DNA of 8,076 bases from the NCBI GenBank assembly GCA_900552185.1, contig URYT01000081.1:1-8076 (forward strand), given 5' to 3'. This stretch comes from an uncultured Collinsella sp. GTDB taxonomy: Bacteria; Actinomycetota; Coriobacteriia; Coriobacteriales; Coriobacteriaceae. Each line of letters opens with the position of its first letter. Position 1 is the first letter of the stretch. The notes beneath the pieces were generated by a model. It made no database searches. It saw only the letters and a list, made by a program, of their open reading frames with translations, and had not been told where the DNA came from. This document shows positions 1 to 5,069 of this stretch, piece after piece. The position numbers and the translations under genes were made by a program.

Positions 1-488
1 TTGACAAGCCGGTGACGCCTGCCGAGGACCGTTATGCCATGACGGTCCTCGCCACCGCTGCGAACCCGGCCTTTTTGGCGAGTCGGTTCGAGATTGACCG
101 TCCGGGTGTAACCTATACGGCCGATACGCTTCATGCCCTTCGCGACTTTTACCCGCCGCAGGTAAAGCTCTACTTTATTACGGGTGCCGACGCGATTATC
201 GATATTGTTACCTGGCATGATGCCGAACGAATCGCTGAGCTTGCTACCTTTATTGCGGCGACACGACCGGGCTTTGATATCGATACGGCGCGTGCCCGAA
301 TCAAAGAGTCGGGGCTGCCGTTCGACGTGCGCTATATTCAGATTCCGGCGCTGGCGATCAGCTCGACGAACATTCGTAAGCGAGTTGCTCGCGGTATGAG
401 CGTGCGCTATCTTACGAGCGAGTCCGTGCTCGGCTACATTCGCAAACGCAGGCTATATGCCGATTTGGGCCAAGAAGATTTTGAGTGA
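1..488 (+). CDS. nadD: Nicotinate-nucleotide adenylyltransferase, 5'-truncated by the window edge
   Basis: This enzyme joins nicotinate mononucleotide and ATP to make deamido-NAD in cytoplasmic NAD synthesis. The reading frame is already open at base 3 (first residues DKPVTPAEDRYAM), which matches the interior of the family, so the start and the N-terminal nucleotide-binding GGxFDPxH loop lie outside the window. Visible family signatures are the TYTADTL segment, the FITGADAI stretch followed by a conserved Trp (TWHDAERI), the ATRPGF turn, and the C-terminal ISSTNIRKRV motif of the nucleotidyltransferase fold, followed by the usual helix ending in YIRKRRLY. About 162 residues are present of a usual 190-220. 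The GTG at base 12 is an internal Val codon and not the start. The TGA stop lies 12 nt before yqeK, and both genes share the same reading frame. The nadD-yqeK-rsfS order is a widespread conserved neighbourhood. The family assignment is firm. Confidence 0.95.
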   Translation, partial: DKPVTPAEDRYAMTVLATAANPAFLASRFEIDRPGVTYTADTLHALRDFYPPQVKLYFITGADAIIDIVTWHDAERIAELATFIAATRPGFDIDTARARIKESGLPFDVRYIQIPALAISSTNIRKRVARGMSVRYLTSESVLGYIRKRRLYADLGQEDFE

Positions 489-500
489 TGGGGGTCTACG

Positions 501-1109
501 TTGTCGGTAGAGGATCAGTTTGAGGGCGATGAGCGCGCGCTGCTCAAGCGCATTCAAGAGCTGCTCGATGTTCGCATGAAGGATAAGCGCAAGCGCTATG
601 TGCATTCGCTGGGTGTTGCCGAGACCGCACTTCATCTGGCCGAGGTCTACGGCGTTGACCGCTTTGATGCCGCTGCCGCCGGCCTGATCCACGACTGGGA
701 CAAAGTGCTCTCCGACGACGAGCTGGTCACGCGCGCTCTGCATTACGGCATTAAGATTGCCGGCTCTCCTTCCGCCGCGACGCCGCTTTTGCATGGCCCT
801 GTTGCCGCCTATGAGCTTCCGCAGCTTTTTCCCGAGCTGTCGCCGGCCGTTTTCCAGGCTGTCGACCGTCACACCGTGGGTGCCTGCGACATGACGCCGC
901 TCGATATGGTGGTCTTTGTGGCCGATGCCATCGAGCCCAACCGCCACGGCGACTATGCACATGCGCTGCGCAAGATGGTGGGGGAGTCGACGCTCGACGA
1001 GTTGTTCTTCTCCTGTTTTGCGCAGGGTTTGGTCTATGTGATTCAGTCCGGGCGCTATCTTTATCCCACGGCTATTTCGATTTACAACCATTACGCCCAG
1101 CTGCGCTAG
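501..1109 (+). CDS. yqeK: YqeK-type HD-domain protein (symmetrical Ap4A hydrolase family)
   Basis: The protein has 202 residues and belongs to the YqeK branch of HD phosphohydrolases. Characterised members split diadenosine tetraphosphate symmetrically into two ADP. The metal-binding pattern is complete: His35 (RYVHSLGV), His64-Asp65 (LIHDWDK), His98 (LLHGPVAA), His124 (DRHTVGA) and Asp142 in the diagnostic FVADAIEPNR stretch. It is slightly longer than the usual ~185-190 residues because of an acidic N-terminal lead of about 15 residues. The start is TTG: counting back in frame, the only codons before the nadD stop are ACG, TCT, GGG and TGG, so no other start exists unless the protein is much shorter. 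A G-rich run (490-494) about 6 nt upstream serves as a weak Shine-Dalgarno. Its place between nadD and rsfS supports the call. The in vivo substrate in this organism is inferred from the family. Confidence 0.93.
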   Translation: MSVEDQFEGDERALLKRIQELLDVRMKDKRKRYVHSLGVAETALHLAEVYGVDRFDAAAAGLIHDWDKVLSDDELVTRALHYGIKIAGSPSAATPLLHGPVAAYELPQLFPELSPAVFQAVDRHTVGACDMTPLDMVVFVADAIEPNRHGDYAHALRKMVGESTLDELFFSCFAQGLVYVIQSGRYLYPTAISIYNHYAQLR

Positions 1110-1136
1110 CTCGGGCTGTCTAGAAAGAGGTATTCC

Positions 1137-1592
1137 ATGGCCGACGAGACCATGACCGACGAGCAGATTCTTGAAGGTGTGGAGCACAAGAGCTTCGTCG
1201 CCACGTCCGACCGCACTGCCGCCTCGCTGTCTGCGAGCGGTGTCGCCGCCGAGGATGTCGCCCGCGCCGCCGCGCAGGCCGCCTACGACAAGAAGGGCGA
1301 GGACGTTCAGGTGCTCGACCTGACCGAGCTTTCCGACGTATGCGACTACTTTGTGCTTGCCACCGGTACCAACAACCGCCAGGTCGATTCTATCGTCGAC
1401 GAGATCGAGGAGAAGGTCGCCGAGGCTTGCGGCGAGCACCCGTTCTCCATCGAGGGTCGCGAGCAGAAGACCTGGATGCTCATGGACTATGGTTCGGTTG
1501 TCGTCCACGTCTTCACTCCCGAGGCGCGCGACTTCTACCGTCTCGAAAAGCTCTGGGGAGACGCCCCCCAGCTCCCCCTCAACCTCCTCTAG
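1137..1592 (+). CDS. rsfS: Ribosomal silencing factor RsfS with N-terminal extension
   Basis: RsfS binds uL14 on the 50S subunit and blocks joining with the 30S subunit, which lowers translation in starved or stationary cells. The conserved DUF143/Iojap core spans about residues 39-141. It contains DLTELSDVCDYFVLATGTNNRQ (in part), the SIEGREQKTWMLMDYG segment and the VVVHVF...RDFYRLEKLWGD end. The protein has 151 residues, against about 105-120 for typical members. The surplus is an acidic, Ala/Ser-rich N-terminal segment of roughly 38 residues with no domain I recognise. The ATG start has a good Shine-Dalgarno (AGAAAGAGG, 1122-1130, 6-nt spacing). A second in-frame ATG at codon 6 has no better site. 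It is the last gene of the nadD-yqeK-rsfS unit and is followed by a strong terminator. Confidence 0.95.
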   Translation: MADETMTDEQILEGVEHKSFVATSDRTAASLSASGVAAEDVARAAAQAAYDKKGEDVQVLDLTELSDVCDYFVLATGTNNRQVDSIVDEIEEKVAEACGEHPFSIEGREQKTWMLMDYGSVVVHVFTPEARDFYRLEKLWGDAPQLPLNLL

Positions 1593-1632
1593 TAGCTCAT
1601 TTGAGACGGGGTTAGCTACCCTCACGCATATC

Positions 1633-1675
1633 GCCGGGCAGTTGCGGTTTTCCGCACCTGCCCGGCTTTCTTTTT
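1633..1675 (+). terminator. Strong intrinsic terminator of the nadD-yqeK-rsfS unit
   Basis: A 9-bp stem GCCGGGCAG (1633-1641) / CTGCCCGGC (1658-1666) continues, after one T-C mismatch, into a 5-bp stem TGCGG/CCGCA closed by a TTTT loop. The T-run TTTCTTTTT (1667-1675) follows at once. This is a textbook Rho-independent terminator 40 nt after the rsfS stop. Read from the other strand, the same hairpin lies about 22 nt beyond the dinB stop but has no T-run after it. It is therefore built for + strand transcription and would at most be a weak stop for convergent dinB transcription. Confidence 0.95.
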
Positions 1676-1687
1676 GCCCAAAGGCGG

Positions 1688-2941
1688 TTAATCGTTGAAG
1701 CGGGATTGGCGGCCGAAGGAAAGGGCGGTGTCGCCGAATTTGTCTCGGACGGCGTCGATGGCGACGGAGAGGTCGCGGCGGTCGCTGGATTGGGCTCCGC
1801 GGTCATCGATCTCGCAGAACAGGTCAGTCTGGATGCCGCCTTGGTGGTCGAAGTCGCTCATGCCGATGCCCACTAAGCGAACATGCATGCCATCCTGCCA
1901 GATGTTGTCGAGCAGTTCGAGTGCAACCGCCACGAAGATGTTCTCATCGTCGGTCGGATGAGGCAGCCGGCGCTGTGCCGTACGCCCGCTGCCATACGAA
2001 TACTTAAGCTTGAGCGTTACCGTGGCACCCGTCAGCCCCTGACGGCGCAGGCGGCGTCCCACTGACTCTCCCAACAGCGCAATCGCCGCCTCAATATCCC
2101 CACGCTCAGTTAAATCTTTAGCAAAGGTGCGTTCATTGCTGACCGACTTGACCTCGCGCTCTTCATCGAGGCTCGTGACTTCGGAGATTTCGAGTCCCAG
2201 CGCACGCTGGCGCATGCGTTCGCCGTTGACGCCAAAAATAGAGGCCAAGGTGGATTCCGGTGCACGTGATAGCTCGCCGAGGGTGTAGATGCGCATGCGG
2301 CGCAGTCGCTCCTCGGCCGAGCGCCCGATGCCGCTCATGGCAGATACCGGCAGCGCGGCCAAAAAGCGCTGTTCGGTTCCGGGGCGCACGATGGTCAGCC
2401 CAAACGGCTTATCCCGCTCGCTTGCGATCTTTGCGACCGTCTTGTTACAGCCCACGCCAATGGAGCACGTCACTCCCAGCGCTGCCACGCGGTCGCTTAT
2501 ACGCCGCGCAACCAGCAACGGGTCTTCGGGCGCAAAGCGACCCGGTGTGATATCGATAAAGGCTTCGTCGATGGATACGCGCTCAACACGCGGGGTCTCA
2601 TCGGCGAGAATCGCCATGACCTGCGCGCTCACCTCGCGGTAGCGATCAAAGTGCCCGTGTGTCCAAATGGCTTGCGGGCACAAGCGCCGCGCCTCGGCCG
2701 AGGCCATGGCAGAGTGCACGCCAAAGCGACGTGCCTCATACGAACATGTGGACACGACGCCACGCGAATCGGCGTCTCCGCCCACGATGAGCGGCTTTCC
2801 GCGCCATTCGGGATGATCGAGCATTTCCACGCTCGCAAAAAACGCATCGAGGTCCATCAGACCCACCGCCGGACCCGTCCAGGGAGGCGGCGTGACGCCC
2901 ATGGCATCCTCATAACCGTATGTATGTTCGCGTCTTTCCAT
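1688..2941 (-). CDS. dinB: DNA polymerase IV (Y-family translesion polymerase)
   Basis: This error-prone, exonuclease-free polymerase copies past damaged template bases. In the 417-residue frame the palm carries Asp30 (LMDLDAFFASVE) and Asp125-Glu126 (RVSIDEAFID) as the metal-binding triad. Phe35 is in the steric-gate position that excludes ribonucleotides. CSYEARRFGV and IGVGCNKTVAKIAS are typical finger/palm segments. A helix-hairpin-helix region (LPVSAMSGIG) lies near residue 200, and a little-finger domain with SVSNERTF follows. QTDLF at 371-375 is a canonical beta-clamp-binding motif, followed by the usual AIDAVRDKFG tail. The start is ambiguous. The first ATG (2941) has no Shine-Dalgarno, whereas ATG codon 14 (2902) has GAGG 5 nt upstream and would give 404 residues, closer to the usual distance from start to first catalytic Asp. 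The gene converges on rsfS and diverges from rpsP. No complete LexA box was seen. The catalytic set is intact. Confidence 0.96.
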   Translation of the reverse strand: MERREHTYGYEDAMGVTPPPWTGPAVGLMDLDAFFASVEMLDHPEWRGKPLIVGGDADSRGVVSTCSYEARRFGVHSAMASAEARRLCPQAIWTHGHFDRYREVSAQVMAILADETPRVERVSIDEAFIDITPGRFAPEDPLLVARRISDRVAALGVTCSIGVGCNKTVAKIASERDKPFGLTIVRPGTEQRFLAALPVSAMSGIGRSAEERLRRMRIYTLGELSRAPESTLASIFGVNGERMRQRALGLEISEVTSLDEEREVKSVSNERTFAKDLTERGDIEAAIALLGESVGRRLRRQGLTGATVTLKLKYSYGSGRTAQRRLPHPTDDENIFVAVALELLDNIWQDGMHVRLVGIGMSDFDHQGGIQTDLFCEIDDRGAQSSDRRDLSVAIDAVRDKFGDTALSFGRQSRFND

Positions 2942-2947
2942 GTTATG

Positions 2948-2953
2948 AGTATA
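2948..2953 (-). promoter_or_regulatory. Candidate -10 box of the dinB promoter
   Basis: Read on the minus strand, TATACT ends 6 nt before the first dinB ATG (2941). It matches five of six consensus -10 bases. No convincing -35 hexamer stands 16-18 nt further up. Transcription would begin at about 2940-2942, on or next to that ATG. That implies either a leaderless message read from codon 1 or a leader of about 39 nt ahead of the SD-led ATG at 2902. Confidence 0.45.
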
Positions 2954-2985
2954 CCGCGCAGCTCATGTGGGGTGCGTGTATGTGC

Positions 2986-3013
2986 TTGCAAATCCCGAAT
3001 TCTTGTCTAAGAT
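2986..3013 (+). promoter_or_regulatory. Candidate promoter P1 of the rpsP operon
   Basis: TTGCAA (2986-2991) and TAAGAT (3008-3013) are 16 nt apart and resemble a housekeeping sigma-70-type promoter, with four of six matches in each hexamer. Transcription would start near 3020, leaving an rpsP leader of about 120 nt. It is the best-placed -35/-10 pair in the dinB-rpsP divergent region. It is a motif match only. Confidence 0.5.
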
Positions 3014-3057
3014 ATGGATTTGCCCTCGACTACACCGAAGAAGTTGGTCTCACGGAC

Positions 3058-3086
3058 TTCACCTGCCCGCGTCGATGGCGTATTAT
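3058..3086 (+). promoter_or_regulatory. Candidate promoter P2 of the rpsP operon
   Basis: TTCACC (3058-3063), 17 nt, TATTAT (3081-3086). The -10 is strong (five of six) and the -35 moderate (four of six). It would start transcription near 3093, about 50 nt before the rpsP start codon. It could act as a second, proximal promoter together with P1. It is a motif match only. Confidence 0.4.
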
Positions 3087-3142
3087 GTTCAACTGTTTGT
3101 TTGTAGTTGCAGCCTAAAGCTGCTTGGTTGGAGGAGTTTCCT

Positions 3143-3484
3143 TTGGCAGTCAAGATTCGCCTTGCTCGTCACGGCGCTAAGAAGCGTCCGTACTACCGTG
3201 TCGTCGTCGCCGATTCCCGCGCCCCGCGTGACGGTCGTATCATCGAGGAGGTTGGCCGCTACAACCCGATGACCGCCCCCAAGACCATCAACCTCGACCT
3301 CGAGAAGATCGCCGACTGGCAGTCCAAGGGCGCTCAGCTCACCGACGCCGTCGCCGCTCTGGTCAAGGCCGCCAACGAGGGCGAGAAGACCGAGACCGTC
3401 GTCAAGAAGTCCAAGAAGCAGCTCGCCAAAGAGGCCGAGGCCGCTAAGGCTGCCGCTGAGGCCGCTGAGGGCGCCGAGGAGTAA
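3143..3484 (+). CDS. rpsP: 30S ribosomal protein bS16
   Basis: bS16 is an early-binding protein of the small ribosomal subunit body. The sequence begins with the hallmark AVKIRLARHGAKKRPYYRVV and continues with VADSRAPRDGR and EEVGRYNPM. The conserved core ends near residue 80. The start is TTG at 3143, chosen because the family begins exactly there and a perfect Shine-Dalgarno GGAGGAG (3130-3136) stands 6 nt before it. An ATG at 3107 would add 12 residues foreign to the family and would lie upstream of that site. The product has 113 residues, against about 82-90 in E. coli or Bacillus. The difference is a Lys/Ala/Glu-rich low-complexity tail (about residues 86-113), as often seen in actinobacterial S16. 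It is the first gene of the rpsP-khpA-rimM-trmD-lepB operon. Confidence 0.97.
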   Translation: MAVKIRLARHGAKKRPYYRVVVADSRAPRDGRIIEEVGRYNPMTAPKTINLDLEKIADWQSKGAQLTDAVAALVKAANEGEKTETVVKKSKKQLAKEAEAAKAAAEAAEGAEE

Positions 3485-3487
3485 ATC

Positions 3488-3772
3488 GTGCCTGAGGTTG
3501 ACGCTGCACAGCTCGAGGGTGAGGCAATGCTCTCAGATCGCATCGCCGATCTCGTCGAATATCTCGTTGTTCAGATCGTCGACGACCCGGATTCCGTGAG
3601 CCTTGAGGTCATCGATGGTGACGACGCCTCTACGATTGAGGTTTCGGTCGCCGAGGATGACGTCGCTAAGGTCATCGGCCGTCGTGGCCGTACCATCAAG
3701 GCCATTCGCACGCTCGCCCGTGCACTGGCCGCTCGCCTCGACACTGCTGTCGAGGTAGAGGTTCTGGGCTAG
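3488..3772 (+). CDS. khpA: KH-domain RNA-binding protein KhpA
   Basis: This small single-KH-domain protein belongs to the KhpA (YlqC) family. Family members bind RNA, often together with KhpB/Jag, and influence cell size and mRNA or sRNA levels. The KH signature is clear: VAKVIGRRGRTIKAIRTL, with GRRG as the GxxG loop at about residues 64-67. The GTG start lies 3 nt after the rpsP stop, and its Shine-Dalgarno GAGGAG (3476-3481, 6-nt spacing) is inside the end of rpsP, which suggests coupled translation. An in-frame ATG at 3527, with GAGGG 7 nt upstream, would give an 81-residue protein matching the usual family length of about 75-82. The GTG form has 94. Both starts are usable on sequence grounds. 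The position between rpsP and rimM is the classical one for this gene. Confidence 0.93.
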   Translation: MPEVDAAQLEGEAMLSDRIADLVEYLVVQIVDDPDSVSLEVIDGDDASTIEVSVAEDDVAKVIGRRGRTIKAIRTLARALAARLDTAVEVEVLG

Positions 3773-3788
3773 GACCTTGAGGTCCCAG
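3769..3788 (+). promoter_or_regulatory. Hairpin presenting the rimM TTG start codon in its loop
   Basis: GGACC (3772-3776) and GGTCC (3781-3785) form a perfect 5-bp GC-rich stem. The loop is TTGA (3777-3780), so the rimM start codon TTG fills three of its four bases. Outside an A-C mismatch, C3769-T3770 pairs with A3787-G3788. The only Shine-Dalgarno-like bases (AGGA, 3771-3774) and part of the khpA stop codon (TAG, 3770-3772) lie in the 5' arm. A competing stem CTGGG (3764-3768) / CCCAG (3784-3788) is also possible. A ribosome finishing khpA would open the structure. The pairing is read directly from the sequence; a regulatory role is inferred. Confidence 0.5.
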
Positions 3789-4298
3789 TACAAAAACATC
3801 GCCCGTGTGGTCAAGCCGCACGGAAGGAAGGGGGAGGTCCTCGCGCAGCCGCTGCGGGGGCTTCCTTCTGTATTAGAGCCGGGTATGCGCGTCGCCCTGA
3901 CGCCGCCGGCGCTCAAGCGCGACCGCTTTTGCACGGTCGTGTCCGTCACCGATACGGGCGATGGCGATCTGGTCTCGTTTGAGGGCATTGACGACTTGAC
4001 GGCCGCCGAGGGCATCACGGGATGCTACGTGCTGGCAAATCGTGACGACTTTGAGCTCGATTCGCTCGATGCTGCCTATACCGACCTGATGGGTCGCGAG
4101 GTGGTCGACGAGCGCTTCGGTTTACTCGGCACGATCGTCGAGATCATGTCGACGCCCGCTAACGATGTTTGGGTTGTCGAGGGCGATCGGTACGGCGAGG
4201 TACTGATTCCCGTGATCGAGCAGGTTGTGCTCGATCTTCCCGACACAGGAACAATTTCCGTCCATGTTATGGACGGCCTGATCGATATGGACAAGTAG
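3777..4298 (+). CDS. rimM: Ribosome maturation factor RimM
   Basis: RimM binds uS19 and assists late assembly of the 30S head. At 173 residues it has normal length and the two expected parts. The N-terminal beta-barrel opens with NIARVVKPHGRKGEV, the usual PHGxxGE signature. The C-terminal PRC-barrel runs from about residue 103 (LMGREVVDERFGLLGTI) through GEVLIPVIEQVVLDL to the VHVMDGLIDM end. The start is TTG. No other start codon exists between it and the in-frame stop at 3756, and the next option (GTG, 3807) would remove the first beta strand. There is no well-spaced Shine-Dalgarno, and the start sits in a hairpin loop 4 nt after khpA, so translation is probably coupled to khpA. The next gene, trmD, follows after 10 nt. 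Confidence 0.95.
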   Translation: MRSQYKNIARVVKPHGRKGEVLAQPLRGLPSVLEPGMRVALTPPALKRDRFCTVVSVTDTGDGDLVSFEGIDDLTAAEGITGCYVLANRDDFELDSLDAAYTDLMGREVVDERFGLLGTIVEIMSTPANDVWVVEGDRYGEVLIPVIEQVVLDLPDTGTISVHVMDGLIDMDK

Positions 4299-4308
4299 GG
4301 AGGACAAC

Positions 4309-5067
4309 ATGCTGATTGAGACCCTTTCGGTCTTTCCCGAGATGTTTGAGCCCGTCATGTCCACATCGATTTTGGGCCGCGCCCGCAAGGCCGGCCTTTT
4401 TGATTTTAAGGCCTATAACCTGCGTGACTGGACGCACGACCGTCATCGTACCGTTGATGACGAGCCGTACGGCGGCGGGCAGGGCATGCTCATGAAGGTC
4501 GAGCCTATCGCAGAGGCCATCGAGGCCATTAGCGCAGAGGGTCCCAAGCCCACTGTGGTGTTCTTTACCCCCTGTGGCGAGCCTTTTACGCAGCATGTGG
4601 CCGAGCGCCTGCTCAAAAGTGAGCGCCTGCTGTTTGTGTGCAGTCGCTACGAGGGCGTCGACGAGCGCGCGTATGCGTATGCCGATGAGCGTCTGTCGAT
4701 CGGCGACTACGTGCTCACGGGCGGCGAGCTTCCCGCTATGGTCGTTGCCGATGCTGTCGTACGCCTCATCCCCGGCGCCCTTGGTGACGAGATGAGCAAC
4801 GTCGACGAGTCGTTCTCGACCGCCGAGGATGGAGGCCTGCTCGAGTACGCGCAGTACACCCGTCCTGCCGAGTTCAACGGCGAGGGCGTGCCTCCGGTGC
4901 TTGTGAGCGGCGATCACGCCAAGGTCGATGCCTGGCGTCGCAAGAACGCCATCGAGCGCACCTGCCGCTGGCGTCCCGATCTGATCGAGACGGCGCGGCT
5001 CACGCCCGAGGAGCGCGCTTACGCGCAGGAGATCCTTGACGCTTCGTATTCGCAGAGCGAGGAGTGA
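4309..5067 (+). CDS. trmD: tRNA (guanine-37-N1)-methyltransferase TrmD
   Basis: TrmD methylates G37 next to the anticodon of certain tRNAs from S-adenosylmethionine and so prevents +1 frameshifts. It is a homodimeric trefoil-knot (SPOUT) enzyme. The 252 residues follow the family closely: SVFPEMFEPV near the N-terminus, DWTHDRHRTVDDEPYGGGQGM (in part) at 41-60, the knot with YEGVDER (114-120) and SIGDYVLTGGELPAM (130-144), then YTRP and VPPVLVSGDH. Two positions are unusual. Ser112 replaces the Gly of the CGRYEG loop (Gly113 in E. coli). Glu167, in VDESF, occupies the position of the catalytic Asp169 of EDSF, with an Asp one residue earlier and four extra residues before GLLEY. The ATG start has a strong GGGAGGA (4298-4304). 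The TGA stop touches lepB. The family call is firm; activity with these substitutions is presumed. Confidence 0.96.
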   Translation: MLIETLSVFPEMFEPVMSTSILGRARKAGLFDFKAYNLRDWTHDRHRTVDDEPYGGGQGMLMKVEPIAEAIEAISAEGPKPTVVFFTPCGEPFTQHVAERLLKSERLLFVCSRYEGVDERAYAYADERLSIGDYVLTGGELPAMVVADAVVRLIPGALGDEMSNVDESFSTAEDGGLLEYAQYTRPAEFNGEGVPPVLVSGDHAKVDAWRRKNAIERTCRWRPDLIETARLTPEERAYAQEILDASYSQSEE

Positions 5068-5069
5068 GT

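Noticed and set aside
12..14. GTG at base 12 as the nadD start
   Set aside because: Residues before it (DKP) continue the family alignment, and the N-terminal nucleotide-binding loop would be missing. The gene is simply cut by the window edge.
453..1625. A 390-codon open frame on the minus strand across nadD, yqeK and rsfS
   Set aside because: Same artefact: the three genes share one frame, and the antisense frame ends at the CTA codon of nadD at 453. Both flanking and overlapping genes are certain on the plus strand.
1609..1627. Small inverted repeat GGGT-TAGCT-ACCC after rsfS
   Set aside because: A 4-bp stem with no T-run. The real terminator is the 14-bp hairpin just downstream.
2920..2936. 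Possible LexA/SOS box at the start of dinB (minus-strand CGAAC followed by ATACATACGG)
   Set aside because: Only one half-site matches. The partner GTTCG at 4-nt spacing is absent, so SOS control cannot be supported from the sequence.
3107..3142. Upstream ATG extending rpsP by 12 residues
   Set aside because: The added residues are not part of the S16 family, the ATG lies before the perfect SD GGAGGAG (3130-3136), and it overlaps the leader hairpin. TTG 3143 fits the conserved N-terminus.
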